Notes: generated by a model from the letters alone, not told the origin. Shown: positions 27,721-38,113, counted from the first letter of the stretch. The stretch: DNA of 64,000 bases from Calothrix sp. NIES-3974 (GCF_002368395.1 NZ_AP018254.1:2418001-2482000); one strand, 5' to 3'. Numbers and translations: made by a program.

Positions 27721-28917
27721 TCAAACTAATTTTTGCTGTTTGATTTGGTTAAAAAATTCAAAGTAATGGCGAGTAACCTTTGCTGGTAGTGGTAAAATTA
27801 ATTCGCTATTTTTGATGATATTGGGGTCAATGATTAACAAATTCGCAATATTTTGCGGAATATCATTAGGTTGAATTTGAGTGGGAATGGGGGTACTAAC
27901 TTTAGAACCGATGGTAAGTTGGCGAGCGTTTTCTTGGTTCCAGAAAAAGTCAATCCATTCTCCATGTCCAGCAGATTGGGATGATGTGGATGGATGATGT
28001 TGATAGGGAATTACCCATAAATCAGCCCAGAGAGCGGTTCCCCTTTGGGGTACAATGGCAGCAAATCGGGGGTCGCTGGTAATCAGAGGAATCACCTCAT
28101 TTGACCAACCAACAGCCATGAAAGTATCGCCAATAATTAAAGGTTCCAGATAGCGATCGCTGGAGTAAAATTTTGTTTGCTGATGGAGTTGGCTGAGTTC
28201 AGTTTTCAGATTGGGAATAGAGTTGAGGTCTTCCGTGGTTGTGTTATAGGATTTACCCAGCTTTTTCAGTACCAAGCCGATGGTTTCGCGGGGATGGTCA
28301 AGGAGGGAAATGCGATCGCGCAATTCCGGTCGCCATAAATCATCCCAATCACGGGGGGGATTCCAGCCATTACGTGCAAATTGATCACGACGATAGACAA
28401 TTACCGTTGTCCCCCAGCGAAAAGGAGCAGCCCATATTTTTCCTTGGGGAGAGACAAATCCCTGATCATCCCTGGTGACTAATTGTTGCCATTTTGGTGC
28501 TAAATTAGACCACTGCTGAAGTTTACTGACATCAATGGCTTGAATTAACTTTTGTTGAATGGCAGCTTGTAACCAGTAATCTGGAATACTCACTAGATTT
28601 GCAACTGGAGTTGGGGGTTCTCCCACCACAGGTAATTGTCTCATTCGAGTCCAGAGATTATCTGGTTGGGGTAGCTGGTCGCGAAAACGCCAATTTTGCA
28701 GGTGAGTAAAAGCATCCTCAACCCTTCTCAGGGGAGACACTTGTAATTTGACCTGCTGTTGACTTTGCCAACTGCGTTGAAATCGATTAATTAACTGACC
28801 GGGAAGGGAACCTTTGAGTAACTCCACCCGAAATGCATTCTGATTATTGCCACAACCAGTTAAAAATTGAGCGATCGCTACAGCAGTCGCACTATGTAAA
28901 AATTCCCTTCGCCGCAT
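27721..28917 (-). CDS. Polyamine-type ABC transporter substrate-binding lipoprotein
   Basis: A 398-residue protein. The start MRRREFLHSATAVAIAQFLTGC combines a twin-arginine-like RRREFL with a lipobox LTGC (Cys22; parts quoted), so a lipid-anchored periplasmic protein is likely. The rest fits the spermidine/putrescine-type solute-binding fold: KIWAAPFRWGTTVIVYRRDQF, WDDLWRPELRDRISLLDHPRE, and VGWSNEV (key parts). No permease or ATPase gene is adjacent, so the transport partner is elsewhere and the ligand is inferred. Confidence 0.85.
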   Translation of the reverse strand: MRRREFLHSATAVAIAQFLTGCGNNQNAFRVELLKGSLPGQLINRFQRSWQSQQQVKLQVSPLRRVEDAFTHLQNWRFRDQLPQPDNLWTRMRQLPVVGEPPTPVANLVSIPDYWLQAAIQQKLIQAIDVSKLQQWSNLAPKWQQLVTRDDQGFVSPQGKIWAAPFRWGTTVIVYRRDQFARNGWNPPRDWDDLWRPELRDRISLLDHPRETIGLVLKKLGKSYNTTTEDLNSIPNLKTELSQLHQQTKFYSSDRYLEPLIIGDTFMAVGWSNEVIPLITSDPRFAAIVPQRGTALWADLWVIPYQHHPSTSSQSAGHGEWIDFFWNQENARQLTIGSKVSTPIPTQIQPNDIPQNIANLLIIDPNIIKNSELILPLPAKVTRHYFEFFNQIKQQKLV

Positions 28918-29298
28918 TTTTTATTGAGAGTACAGGAGATAGAATACAGAATACAGGAGAAGCAAAAGATGACCCCACGAAAAGCTGCATTACACATGTT
29001 GACGGGTCTGACGGAGGAGGAGTGGATGTAGGACTTACGCACTGATTACGATCAAACAAGACTTTGAGATTTCTTTCTGACATCGCAATTATGTAAGTGC
29101 GTTGCGTCATGATTACGTAAGTCCTGTTATGTATACTGCAAACGCTTCAGAGTTGAACTAAATATAGAACCCTCTCCAAAGCTTTCCCCGTTTACAGGGA
29201 AATGCTTAAGAATTTAATTTGCTGGTGGCAAAAAGTATATTACTAAGCCATTTGCAGTACATGATTAAATTTCCCTTCTCTCTCCCGTCTTCTTTACC
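28918..29298. other. Intergenic stretch, no gene seen
   Basis: A GTAGGACTTACGCACTGATTACG tract (about 29026) and its rough complement CTTACATAATTGCGATG/GTGCGTTGCGTCATGATTACGTAAGTCCT around 29090-29126 make an imperfect inverted repeat of about 100 bases, key bases only. No coding frame is supported. Confidence 0.45.
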
Positions 29299-29577
29299 TC
29301 ACGCTTTTGCGCGTGCTTGTTTGAGCATAGCAATCAAAACTTGATGTGCATCCTCAGCGCTGGTAATTTCCTGTGCAAATTTAATCCGTACAGGTACATT
29401 TTCACCATTGACCTCGGCATTTAAATCCATGCCTTCTGGGTCAATGGCAACCATTTGCGCGGAACTAGCGGTGACACCACCATAGGCTTGCACGTACAAT
29501 ACTAACGCATCCGCATGGTCTTCATTCATATGATTACAAATACGCGCACTGACCGCAGGACTCAATGGTTCTGACAT
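29299..29577 (-). CDS. DUF2470 protein
   Basis: About 92 residues from the ATG at 29577 (MSEPLSPAVSARICNHMNEDH); upstream in-frame ATGs add a stretch unlike the family. HMNEDHADALVLYVQAYGG and MVAIDPEGMDLNAE are the DUF2470 signature, a small domain otherwise found at the C-terminus of haem-oxygenase-like and pyridoxamine-oxidase-like proteins, where it may bind haem or tetrapyrrole. Here it stands alone. Function unknown. Confidence 0.88.
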   Translation of the reverse strand: MSEPLSPAVSARICNHMNEDHADALVLYVQAYGGVTASSAQMVAIDPEGMDLNAEVNGENVPVRIKFAQEITSAEDAHQVLIAMLKQARAKA

Positions 29578-29813
29578 CCTTAGTATCTCCATATATATGC
29601 GTACATGTAATAGTATGCACGAGTTTAGCAATCAATTGCACTGTATTCCCTTACCCTGGACAACAATCCCCAGACTAGTTAACATAATCAAAAAAATTAG
29701 CAGTATAAATAAAGTAAGTGTATTTTATTGTTTGATTATTAACGTTCTTCCTGGAAATGTCCACAACAGGATGTAGCAAAAAGTAAGGGTAAATTTTCAC
29801 ATACACAAGGTTG

Positions 29814-30587
29814 ATGAGGAAAAAAAACAACCGTCGCATCATCATTGGTGATGTTCACGGACACTACAAAGGCTTAATGAAATTGTTGGATGCGATCGCA
29901 CCCGCAACAGATGATAATGTTTATTTTTTGGGGGATTTAATTGACCGCGGTCCAGAAAGTTCCCAGGTCGTGGAGTTCGTCAAAAATAGCCCCTACTACT
30001 GCTTGATGGGCAATCATGAACAAATGTTAATCAACATTCTCAGTAATGGTGGTTCCTCATCCAGCGCAGTCCAAGCTTGGTTATACAGTGGTGGACAAGC
30101 AACCGTCGCTAGCTACGAGCAATCGATTATCCCCCACGAACACGTAGAGTGGTTGATGTCTTTACCAACCTATCTGGACTTAGGAGACGTTTGGCTGACC
30201 CATGCAGGTGTTGACCCCACTTTACCCGTCTACGAACAAACAGCAGACCAATTTTGTTGGATTCGTGACGAATTCCACAGCATGGAAACACCCTACTTTG
30301 CCGATAAATTAATTATTATTGGCCACACGATTACTTTTACCATGCCCGGCGTTAAACCTGGTAATCTCTGTCAAGGAATTGGCTGGTTAGATATCGATAC
30401 AGGTGCTTACCACCCCCGTAGTGGATGGTTAACAGGTTTGGATGTTGATAATCAAATGGTTTATCAAGTCAATGTCCTCAAACCAGATATGAGTCGCACT
30501 GTTCCCCTAGAAGAAATTGTCACGATTATCAATCCAGAAGACTTGCGGGGTGGAAACCACAGACGAAGAGCTTCCCTGTTTAAGTAG
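29814..30587 (+). CDS. PPP-type metallophosphoesterase
   Basis: About 257 residues with the full PPP-family metal and catalytic set: GDVHGHY near residue 12, GDLIDRGPES near 42, GNHEQ near 67, then a histidine in LTHAGVDP and GHTITF. These bind two metal ions and hydrolyse phosphoserine/threonine or nucleotide substrates. The ATG at 29814 follows a TTG that could also start the frame. It is a cytosolic, single gene; the substrate cannot be read from the sequence. Confidence 0.92.
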   Translation: MRKKNNRRIIIGDVHGHYKGLMKLLDAIAPATDDNVYFLGDLIDRGPESSQVVEFVKNSPYYCLMGNHEQMLINILSNGGSSSSAVQAWLYSGGQATVASYEQSIIPHEHVEWLMSLPTYLDLGDVWLTHAGVDPTLPVYEQTADQFCWIRDEFHSMETPYFADKLIIIGHTITFTMPGVKPGNLCQGIGWLDIDTGAYHPRSGWLTGLDVDNQMVYQVNVLKPDMSRTVPLEEIVTIINPEDLRGGNHRRRASLFK

Positions 30588-30773
30588 GATTTGCGGCAAA
30601 AATAGTAAAGAGTAAAAACGCAATATATGGCGTCTCTATATTTTACGAGCATTAAGGAGTATTGTAGTCGCAAAAAGTGCTGTCGGAATAGGCATGTCAG
30701 GCTAAAAAATCAAGCATTTGTAATGTTTTTGGGTCTTGTGCAAAATGGAATTTTTGGGTGATGACTATCCCCC

Positions 30774-30801
30774 CTACAGACGCGACATATCGCGTCTCTA
30801 C
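30774..30801. repeat. Palindromic repeat, TAGAGACG family
   Basis: ACAGACGCGACATATCGCGTCTCTAC-type palindrome (key bases) between the convergent phosphoesterase and lyase genes, with a related GCAATATATGGCGTCTCTATA fragment near 30620. It could help stop transcription, but there is no T-run. Confidence 0.6.
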
Positions 30802-30815
30802 TTTTTCCCCAGACC

Positions 30816-31397
30816 CTAATTCAAACGATTTTGATTATGACTAATCATCGCTGCCAACATTTCCTCAGACACACAACGACGTTCCGAACAGTAGGTCATT
30901 AAATTAACACCATTCATCATCCGTACACTACTCACACGAACCCGAAAATCATCACTAATAAACCAACATCTTTCCTGTCCTTGGTTATTTTCATAATCAG
31001 TATCAATGGTCAATACCCCGTCTTCCGCAAAGCTATAGCGACTGACAACGGGAATACTTTCCACATAACCTTGATTGCGGATTAATTTTCCTTGTCGGGG
31101 ATTATCCGTATCGGGTATGTCCACCAAAATTGCTGCATTCCTTCCTCCCATATCTCGTGTATCTAAATTAACTTGCCATGCAAAACTAGCTCCCCCAGTC
31201 GCTGTACTTGGGTCAATTCCTTGGGAATGGCAAATTTCGATTACACGGGGGTCATCCTTACTAAGGACTTCGATGGTCAAATTTGATTCTCCCGATTCAT
31301 CAGCAGTTGTATCAAAGTGGTGAACAGAACGTTGGGTAAACCAGGTTCCCTCGCTTTTGCGAAAGAACTCCATCATTGTTAAGGGAAAATCAGACAT
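30816..31397 (-). CDS. CpcS/CpeS-type phycobiliprotein lyase
   Basis: About 193 residues from the ATG at 31397 (MSDFPLTMMEFFRKSEGTW). The pattern MEFFRKSEGTWFTQRSVHHF with its conserved W-x-x-QR-x-x-H, then PDTDNPRQGKLIR, VVSRYSF and a C-terminal FCxE-like YCSERRC is that of the CpcS/CpeS/CpcU lyase family (lipocalin fold). These attach bilins to Cys84-type sites of phycocyanin, allophycocyanin or phycoerythrin. Which isoform this is cannot be settled by eye. No phycobilisome gene is adjacent. Confidence 0.88.
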   Translation of the reverse strand: MSDFPLTMMEFFRKSEGTWFTQRSVHHFDTTADESGESNLTIEVLSKDDPRVIEICHSQGIDPSTATGGASFAWQVNLDTRDMGGRNAAILVDIPDTDNPRQGKLIRNQGYVESIPVVSRYSFAEDGVLTIDTDYENNQGQERCWFISDDFRVRVSSVRMMNGVNLMTYCSERRCVSEEMLAAMISHNQNRLN

Positions 31398-32175
31398 TTT
31401 AGATTTTGGTTTGAAGAATATGGTCATCAAAATCCAGGATACAGGAGGAACAGGGAGAATCTGAAATTATTTAGATTATGGATTGAAGGGTACAGGAGAC
31501 AGGAGGAAAAGATTGAAATACCAAATATGCTTGATACCGTTTTACTTTGGAGTTGATACATGAAGGAAGCTTTTGGGTGCAGGGGAAGAAAATGTATCGA
31601 AATTTGAGTGAAATGGTGTCAGAATTTAAGATTAAAAAAATGGTCAGAAAAGGTACGTAGTTGTGCTTTCGCCCTCTATACCAAAACTTCTTCGTAGCTA
31701 AAGCCACAACTACAAACTTTCTTGGGAGTCTAAAATTCAATACAGTTCAGTTAGACTTAAAAGCCTGATTATGGGGTAGGTTAGGCTGAAGAATGTAGAG
31801 GCAGAGCCTAGGCTGTGTACTTTGTGCCTTTTTTGGGGTCGCAAATTCATCCACAAACCGTGACAACAAACTTGTTCCAAGACTTCGGCTTTTGATACAT
31901 ATAGGGAAGCTCTGCTTCCTGATTTGAGGCAGTAGCCCTCGTGGAATGCGTCCCCACGCACAGCATCGGGACGAGATCATCACAAAAACTGTGTCAACTT
32001 ATGGGTAAATTTCCACAAAATCAACAGTCTACCCAAAGCCTCAACCCAACCTACAGTTATCTTTAAGACCAAGCGTATTGGTCTAAAATTAACTTGGAAA
32101 AAAACTACAGCAGTTAGTGTAGCATAAATTTAAAGTCGCCCTTCTATGACAAAACTGGTGTCCCATTGTTTTTGG
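31398..32175. other. Intergenic stretch with several repeat families
   Basis: Holds a copy of the ~90-bp repeat (31533-31620), a copy of the ~70-bp GTACGTAGTTGTGCTTT inverted repeat (31650-31717), and a relic related to the 174-bp unit (about 31895-31975). A hairpin AGACCAA/TTGGTCT lies at 32066-32084, upstream in coordinate but downstream of the minus-strand proA-like gene. Frames at 31471-31983 are repeat translations. Confidence 0.6.
31533..31620. repeat. ~90-bp dispersed repeat
   Basis: This copy reads GATACCGTTTTACTTTGGAG ... GCAGGGGAAGAAAATG ... AAATTTGAGTGAAATGG. Others are at 1000-1090 (inverted), 4518-4611 and 52481-52538 (inverted and truncated). The ends AAATTTGAGTGAAATGG and CCGTTTTACTTTGGAG are the best conserved parts. 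No frame runs through it. Confidence 0.75.
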
Positions 32176-33438
32176 TCAAAATCTGCCATTACCTTGAACA
32201 ATGTGTTTCATCGTTGTCAAGCTTTCTAGGCTGATTAAACCACGTCGGTGTCCTTTTTGGTTAGACATACCTAAAAAGATGGTGTCACCACGGGAGGGAC
32301 TACGGGAAAATCGGGGGGAAGCATTTATGTAGGTAGAAGCACTGTTAACTCCCAGAGCAAATTGTCTACTTTCTTGATAGGAATCGGTGACAATACAGTC
32401 AGCATGACCGCTACTGTAGCGATTAATCCAGGCGATCGCATCGTCGAGGTTATTAACTAATTTGAAGGCAATAGTCTTGTTGAGGTAGGCTGTACCCCAG
32501 TCGTTATCGTTAGCAACCTGGATTTGGGGAAAGGTTTTCGCTAATTCGCGATCGCCGACAATGGTAAAACCTTTTTCTGTCAAACTATTCCAGAGGGTTT
32601 GCAGGGAGGAGGGAACGGTTTGGCGATGGATCAGAACTTTTTCGATGGCGTTAACGGGGTCAGGTTCACTTTCATGGCTATCAATCAGCATCCACCGCAC
32701 CATATCCAGACTACCGTTGGGAGACCAGTATAAATAACAATTACCCAAAGCCGATTTTAAAACCGGAACAGAGGCTAACTTGACTATTTGCTGGACAAGA
32801 CTAGTTCGTCCATAGGGTATCACGAGATTAATATGCTGGTCTTGAATCACTAATTCCCGCATGGATGCGCCATATTCGCTATTAAGCAATTCTATACTAC
32901 CGTCAGGAAAACCCACCTCCGCGATCGCATTTTGCAGGACATTTGCAATTACCGCATTAGAATTACTCGCTTCCGAACCCCCTTTCAGGATAATGCTGTT
33001 GCCAGTTTTTATACACATCCCCGATGCGATCGCACTCAACTCCGGAAAGGCTTCAAACACAAAAGCTATTACCCCTAAAGGCATCTGCTGGGCATAGGTT
33101 TGGGAGTCATCAAGTTGGTATTCTGCCGCCCTTACCCGGCGCAATGGGTCAGAAAGTTCTCCTAACCTTTGCAGTATATTTACTGTTTCCTCTAGCCTTT
33201 GGGGTGTTAATTTTAACCAATCAATCACATAATCAGGAACTGCCATCTCTCGACTTGCTTCCAAATCAAGAGTATTAGCCTCTAAAATATCATCAATAGC
33301 ACCAGCGATTGCGGCAGCCATTGCTAAAACCATCCGACTGCGATCGCTACCTTTAGCGGTAGCTAGTTTGAGAGACGCACCATAGGCACGTCTAACAGCT
33401 AGTGTCGTTGGTTCAGTTGTTGCATCAAACGTATCCAC
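32176..33438 (-). CDS. Gamma-glutamyl phosphate reductase paralogue
   Basis: About 420 residues from a GTG at 33438, 12 bases after the preceding gene's stop; the longer ATG start (33519) would overlap that gene by 70 bases. It fits ProA: VRAAEYQLDDSQTYAQQMPLGVIAFVFEAFPE (key part), ILKGGSEASNSN, and the catalytic Cys in KSALGNCYLYW. The C-terminal region FLGMSNQKGHRRGLISLESLTTMK keeps the family end but is divergent. Canonical ProA makes glutamate semialdehyde for proline. Cyanobacteria often carry two ProA-like proteins, and this looks like the divergent one, so proline synthesis is not assured. Confidence 0.8.
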   Translation of the reverse strand: MDTFDATTEPTTLAVRRAYGASLKLATAKGSDRSRMVLAMAAAIAGAIDDILEANTLDLEASREMAVPDYVIDWLKLTPQRLEETVNILQRLGELSDPLRRVRAAEYQLDDSQTYAQQMPLGVIAFVFEAFPELSAIASGMCIKTGNSIILKGGSEASNSNAVIANVLQNAIAEVGFPDGSIELLNSEYGASMRELVIQDQHINLVIPYGRTSLVQQIVKLASVPVLKSALGNCYLYWSPNGSLDMVRWMLIDSHESEPDPVNAIEKVLIHRQTVPSSLQTLWNSLTEKGFTIVGDRELAKTFPQIQVANDNDWGTAYLNKTIAFKLVNNLDDAIAWINRYSSGHADCIVTDSYQESRQFALGVNSASTYINASPRFSRSPSRGDTIFLGMSNQKGHRRGLISLESLTTMKHIVQGNGRF

Positions 33439-33449
33439 ACTTAGATTAT

Positions 33450-33857
33450 TCAACGTCGGTAAGTGAGCCAAGCCATTAATGCAGGTAGAACCGCTAAAAT
33501 AATTGCGACCATACCCCAAGCAATAATACTATGGCCGCTAGCCAGTTTGAGTGCTAAAGGCAACCAGATAATTACCAAAACAAAAATTATCGCCAAGGCC
33601 ATGGGCAAATAATTTTCACCCAAACGGGGACGGACAACAATCCACCCCTGTCCAGTCCAGCGCCATGATTTTTTGTAAGGGTAGGTGGTTGAAAGTTGTT
33701 CTAGCACATGGCCATTATCCTCAACCACAAAGATTTGTTGACAGCGATCGCAACCAAAGGCTTCAGTTAAAGTGATTGGTACTAAGCGACCTTTGCGACG
33801 ACAAGGACAGGGGTACTCGTCATTGAAACTGATTTTTTCAACTTTCTGGGAATGCAC
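33450..33857 (-). CDS. Zinc-ribbon and membrane-anchored cyanobacterial protein
   Basis: A 135-residue protein. The N-terminal half has CPCRRKGR and CDRCQQIFVVEDNG, four Cys that can bind zinc. Two hydrophobic segments follow (LPMALAIIFVLVIIWLPLAL at about 86-105 and IIAWGMVAIILAVLPALMAW at about 110-130). I do not know the function. It precedes the ProA-like gene by 11 bases and is probably co-transcribed with it, an arrangement worth checking in other genomes. Confidence 0.8.
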   Translation of the reverse strand: MHSQKVEKISFNDEYPCPCRRKGRLVPITLTEAFGCDRCQQIFVVEDNGHVLEQLSTTYPYKKSWRWTGQGWIVVRPRLGENYLPMALAIIFVLVIIWLPLALKLASGHSIIAWGMVAIILAVLPALMAWLTYRR

Positions 33858-34481
33858 AAAACTTGTTAATGGTTAATAATATCAGGTTTTCTATATTTTA
33901 ATTTTTCGGTCAGTCGTAAGTGGGAGGTTACGTTTGACCTATCTCCATTATCCTGCACCTATAAATGCTTATAACATTCATCTTGGACAAAATGGGGTTT
34001 CCTTTAAACAGATTCAAGATTTGTGGGTAAACCAGGATTGGGAGCAAATCCCTAGAAATTGCAGGGATTTGGGAGTAGGTAGTCAACATTGATGGCGATC
34101 AGCAAGTGGGTGAATTATACCAATAGGAAAAAATAATGCAACAGAATTTTGTAGAGACGTAGCATGGCTACGTCTTTTATTGGGTATGTGTAGCCAATAT
34201 GTTTTGAATCGGTATTAGAAATGGGTTCCGATTGCAACATCTACGGTAATACTAACCAGAGCAGACGTGAAGACCGATCCAGCTAGTTTACAACTAATCT
34301 CTACAATTACGGTATAAGAATTTAATATGCCAGATCAAATTTTAGAGCCGAAGAGGAACTAGTGAGTAGGGGAAAATCAATCTGCTTCTCTGCGCTGAAC
34401 ACTTAACTTATTTGCTCAAAACCCCACTCCCTGTTCCCAACACCCATTCCCTATTCGATTAATTAAACTTACTCCTGAGCT
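33858..34481. other. Intergenic stretch upstream of clpB
   Basis: It contains a GTAGAGACGTAGCATGGCTACGTCTTTT palindrome (about 34151-34177; key bases) and CCCACTCCCTGTTCCC-type low-complexity DNA at 34422-34455. No CIRCE-type inverted repeat and no coding frame are visible. Confidence 0.5.
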
Positions 34482-37100
34482 ATGCAACCAACGAATCCGA
34501 ACCAATTTACCGAAAAAGCTTGGCAAGCGATCGCCCACACCCCAGATATCGTGAAGCAACATCAGCAGCAACAAATCGAAAGCGAACACCTGATGAAGGC
34601 TTTGCTGGAACAGGATGGACTAGCAACAAGCATTTTTAATAAGTTAGGTGTGAATCTGCAAAAATTGCGGGATCGAACCGAGCAATTTATCCAGCGTCAA
34701 CCGAAGGTATCGGGAAGCAGCACTTCTGTTTACCTGGGACGTAGTTTGGACACTCTCTTGGACAGAGCTGAAGCTTACCGCAAGGAATTAGAGGACGACT
34801 ATATCTCGATTGAACACCTGTTATTGGGTTTTGCCCAGGATAACCGCTTTGGTAAGGGTTTGCTGCAAGAATTTCGGATTGACGAAAATAAACTCAAAGA
34901 AACCATTAAGCAAGTGCGGGGGAGCCAAAAAGTGACAGACCAAAATCCTGAAGGTAAATACGAAGCCTTAGAAAAATACGGACGAGACCTGACCCAAGCT
35001 GCACGGGAAGGTAAATTAGACCCGGTAATTGGTCGGGATGATGAAATTCGCCGTACAATTCAAATTTTATCGCGACGGACGAAAAATAACCCCGTGTTGA
35101 TTGGTGAACCCGGTGTGGGTAAAACTGCGATCGCCGAGGGTTTGGCTCAAAGAATTGTGGCTGGAGATGTTCCCCAATCCCTCAAAGACCGTAAATTAAT
35201 CGCTTTGGATATGGGAGCTTTGATTGCTGGGGCAAAATTCCGTGGCGAATTTGAGGAGCGTCTCAAAGCTGTACTGAAGGAAGTGACCGAATCCAACGGC
35301 AATATTGTCCTATTTATCGACGAAATCCATACCGTGGTGGGTGCAGGTGCAACCCAAGGGGCAATGGATGCGGGTAATTTGCTAAAACCGATGTTAGCAC
35401 GGGGTGAATTACGCTGTATCGGGGCTACCACCTTGGATGAATACCGTAAGTATATCGAAAAGGATGCTGCCCTGGAACGTCGTTTCCAACAGGTTTATGT
35501 GGATCAACCGAGCGTTGAGGATACAATTTCCATTCTCCGGGGATTAAAGGAACGTTACGAACTCCACCACGGGGTAAAAATTGCTGATAATTCCCTCGTT
35601 GCAGCTGCGACCCTATCCAACCGCTACATCTCCGATCGATTTTTACCGGATAAAGCCATCGACCTGGTAGATGAAGCCGCAGCGCGACTAAAAATGGAGA
35701 TTACCTCCAAACCGGAAGAACTGGACGAAATTGACCGGAAAATTCTCCAATTAGAGATGGAAAAACTGTCCCTACAAAAGGAAAGTGATGTCGCATCTCG
35801 CGAACGATTGGAGCGACTGGAAAAAGAACTGGCAGACTTAAAAGAGGAGCAACGCACCCTCAATACCCAATGGCAAGCGGAAAAAGATATACTCACGAAA
35901 ATTCAATCCGTGAAGGAAGAAATTGACCGGGTGAACCTGGAAATTCAACAAGCGGAACGGGATTACGACCTCAATCGTGCTGCCGAGTTAAAATACGGTA
36001 AACTCACCGACCTCCACCGTCGTCTGGAACAAACTGAAAGGGAACTCAGCCAAACCCAACGTAGTGGTAAAACCCTACTGCGGGAGGAAGTTACCGAAGC
36101 CGATATCGCTGAGGTCATTTCTAAATGGACAGGTATCCCCATTAGCAAATTGGTCGAATCGGAAAAAGAAAAACTATTACACCTGGAAGACGAACTCCAC
36201 CGTCGCGTCATTGGTCAATCGGAAGCCGTTACAGCCGTCGCCGATGCGATCCAGCGATCGCGTGCTGGTCTATCCGACCCCAACCGTCCTATCGCTAGTT
36301 TTATCTTCCTTGGTCCTACGGGTGTGGGAAAAACAGAACTAGCTAAAGCCCTCGCTGCCTTCATGTTCGACACGGAGGAAGCATTGGTGCGGATTGATAT
36401 GTCGGAATACATGGAAAAACACGCAGTTTCCCGGTTAATTGGCGCACCTCCCGGTTACGTCGGTTACGAGGAAGGGGGACAACTTACGGAAGCAATACGT
36501 CGTCGTCCCTACGCGGTGGTTCTCTTTGATGAAATCGAAAAAGCCCACCCCGATGTGTTTAATATCTTCCTGCAAATCCTCGACGATGGACGGGTCACGG
36601 ATGCTCAAGGACATACGGTAGACTTCAAAAACACGATTATCATCATGACCAGCAATATCGGTTCCCAATATATTCTCGATTTAGCTGGGGATGACAACCG
36701 TTACGAGGAAATGCGTCAACGGGTAATGGAAGCAATGCGCAATAACTTCCGTCCCGAATTCCTCAACCGGGTGGATGAACAAATTATCTTCCATGCACTG
36801 CAAAAACAAGAACTACGCAGCATCGTCCAACTCCAAGTCGAACGACTGCGGGAACGATTAGCCGACCGGAAAATGTCCCTCAAATTAGCCGATGCAGCTC
36901 TCGATTTCCTCGCAGAAGTAGGATACGACCCCGTATTTGGTGCGCGTCCCCTCAAACGTGCAATTCAGCGTGAACTCGAAACCCAAATCGCCAAAGCCAT
37001 ATTGCGGGGAGAATTCAACGATGGTGACACAATCTTCGTCGATGTGGAAAACGAACGATTAGCCTTTAGACGCTTACCTGCGGAGTTGTTGGCCACTTAA
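34482..37100 (+). CDS. clpB: ClpB protein-disaggregating chaperone
   Basis: An 872-residue Hsp100. Two Clp N-repeats (1-150), AAA1 with GEPGVGKT at 208-215, a long coiled-coil middle domain (about 400-540, rich in Glu/Lys/Leu), AAA2 with GPTGVGKT at 611-618, and a typical end [13 protein letters not shown]. It pulls proteins out of aggregates with DnaK and is needed for heat tolerance. The length and motifs are standard. Cyanobacteria have two ClpB forms, and which this is was not determined. Confidence 0.97.
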   Translation: MQPTNPNQFTEKAWQAIAHTPDIVKQHQQQQIESEHLMKALLEQDGLATSIFNKLGVNLQKLRDRTEQFIQRQPKVSGSSTSVYLGRSLDTLLDRAEAYRKELEDDYISIEHLLLGFAQDNRFGKGLLQEFRIDENKLKETIKQVRGSQKVTDQNPEGKYEALEKYGRDLTQAAREGKLDPVIGRDDEIRRTIQILSRRTKNNPVLIGEPGVGKTAIAEGLAQRIVAGDVPQSLKDRKLIALDMGALIAGAKFRGEFEERLKAVLKEVTESNGNIVLFIDEIHTVVGAGATQGAMDAGNLLKPMLARGELRCIGATTLDEYRKYIEKDAALERRFQQVYVDQPSVEDTISILRGLKERYELHHGVKIADNSLVAAATLSNRYISDRFLPDKAIDLVDEAAARLKMEITSKPEELDEIDRKILQLEMEKLSLQKESDVASRERLERLEKELADLKEEQRTLNTQWQAEKDILTKIQSVKEEIDRVNLEIQQAERDYDLNRAAELKYGKLTDLHRRLEQTERELSQTQRSGKTLLREEVTEADIAEVISKWTGIPISKLVESEKEKLLHLEDELHRRVIGQSEAVTAVADAIQRSRAGLSDPNRPIASFIFLGPTGVGKTELAKALAAFMFDTEEALVRIDMSEYMEKHAVSRLIGAPPGYVGYEEGGQLTEAIRRRPYAVVLFDEIEKAHPDVFNIFLQILDDGRVTDAQGHTVDFKNTIIIMTSNIGSQYILDLAGDDNRYEEMRQRVMEAMRNNFRPEFLNRVDEQIIFHALQKQELRSIVQLQVERLRERLADRKMSLKLADAALDFLAEVGYDPVFGARPLKRAIQRELETQIAKAILRGEFNDGDTIFVDVENERLAFRRLPAELLAT

Positions 37101-37119
37101 AAAATCAGGAGCTATATGG

Positions 37120-37155
37120 TGTTGACTGTTGACTGCTAACTGTTAACAGTCAACA
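37120..37155. terminator. Hairpin between convergent clpB and khpA
   Basis: An 11-bp perfect stem TGTTGACTGTT / AACAGTCAACA with a 14-base loop lies 19 bases after the clpB stop and 5 bases before the khpA stop. It could serve both strands as a terminator, though there is no T-run; it also belongs to the GTTGACTGTTAAC repeat type seen at 25776 and 45057. Confidence 0.5.
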
Positions 37156-37160
37156 ATCCC

Positions 37161-37550
37161 CTAACGGGACTGGGAACGAGCTACCGGACGGGAACCGTTA
37201 CCTCGTCGGGAACGGGAACGGGGGGGAGCGATGCGATCGCCATTATCATCGTCGCTAGAAACACCATCACGTCCAGTTTCATTCCCGTAGATATCTAGAT
37301 ATACCGATTGACCAGCCAACCGCGCGATCGCCGCGATCGCAGTCCGAATTGACTGAATATTACGTCCACCGCGACCGAAAACTTTTCCTTTTTCGGTATC
37401 ATCAAACGCAATTCTCACCCAAGCTCGATTACTAGTGGGGGACATTTCACAATCCACCCGTAAGGAACTGGGATTATCTAAAAAAGGTTCCATCAGGAAC
37501 CGAACTAGCCCAATATAATCAGGGACAGAATCAGAATTTTGTCTCACCAC
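37161..37550 (-). CDS. khpA: KH-domain RNA-binding protein (KhpA)
   Basis: A 129-residue protein. The KH domain shows VGRF-like packing with KGKVFGRGGRNIQSIRTAIAAIARL, where GRGGRN is the GxxG loop (key part quoted). The C-terminus is an Arg/Ser/Gly-rich disordered tail (SRSRRGNGSRPVARSQSR). It starts 7 bases after rpsP, a pairing kept in most bacteria. KhpA partners with KhpB, whose gene is at 12488-13006, in RNA binding in Firmicutes; that they meet here is inference. Confidence 0.92.
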   Translation of the reverse strand: MVRQNSDSVPDYIGLVRFLMEPFLDNPSSLRVDCEMSPTSNRAWVRIAFDDTEKGKVFGRGGRNIQSIRTAIAAIARLAGQSVYLDIYGNETGRDGVSSDDDNGDRIAPPRSRSRRGNGSRPVARSQSR

Positions 37551-37557
37551 GTTAACA

Positions 37558-37818
37558 TTAAGATGCAGGTTGTACAGTTACCTGTTCAAATACATTGTGT
37601 TTTTTCAGGATGTCTCGTACTGTGTCAGTGGGTTGCGCACCTTGTTGGAGTCGCTTCACAATTGCGGGAACATCTAAACGAACTTCGTCAGTTCTAGGAT
37701 TATAGTAGCCAAGTTCTTCCAATGGACGACCATCACGACGTGATGTGCTTCGCATCGCTACAATCCGGTAGCTGGCTTCCCGTTTTTTCCCATATCGCTT
37801 TAAGCGCAGTTTAATCAT
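37558..37818 (-). CDS. rpsP: 30S ribosomal protein S16
   Basis: An 86-residue protein with the S16 start [20 protein letters not shown] and the conserved [17 protein letters not shown] (parts quoted). It belongs to the body of the small subunit and assists 30S assembly. It is transcribed with khpA. The 3' end [18 protein letters not shown] is of normal length. Confidence 0.97.
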   Translation of the reverse strand: MIKLRLKRYGKKREASYRIVAMRSTSRRDGRPLEELGYYNPRTDEVRLDVPAIVKRLQQGAQPTDTVRDILKKHNVFEQVTVQPAS

Positions 37819-38113
37819 GGTAGTTGATAATTCTCTCCTGTGAGTTCCTAGACGTTTCGTATGATAGCAGTTAATCTGTGCTGAAATGCCAATTTTAACA
37901 CCTGTTCTATCTTTACGGCTATACTCACCTGAAAATAGGGAGTGGGGAGTAGGGAAGTAGGAATAAGCTATTTTCTCTCCCGTTCAATATTAAAGGCTTG
38001 TAGTTGAGCTTTAGCCCCAAAAAAGCTTTACGCTCAAATCACTAAAACACAACTACGTACCTTTTCTCACCCATCCCACTTAACGCGATGAACCACTAAT
38101 CCGAAATTAACCA
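37819..38113. other. Region between rpsP and dxs with a ~70-bp repeat
   Basis: Holds the rpsP promoter region (no certain boxes), GGGAGTGGGGAGTAGGG low-complexity DNA at 37939-37955, and a copy of the ~70-bp inverted repeat at 37998-38064 (GTAGTTGAGCTTTAGC and AACTACGTACCTTTT arms). Confidence 0.6.

Noticed and set aside
31471-31983. Minus-strand frames upstream of the CpcS-type gene
   Set aside because: They translate copies of dispersed repeat families.
34200-34481. Possible CIRCE/HrcA operator before clpB
   Set aside because: The TTAGCACTC-N9-GAGTGCTAA pattern is absent.
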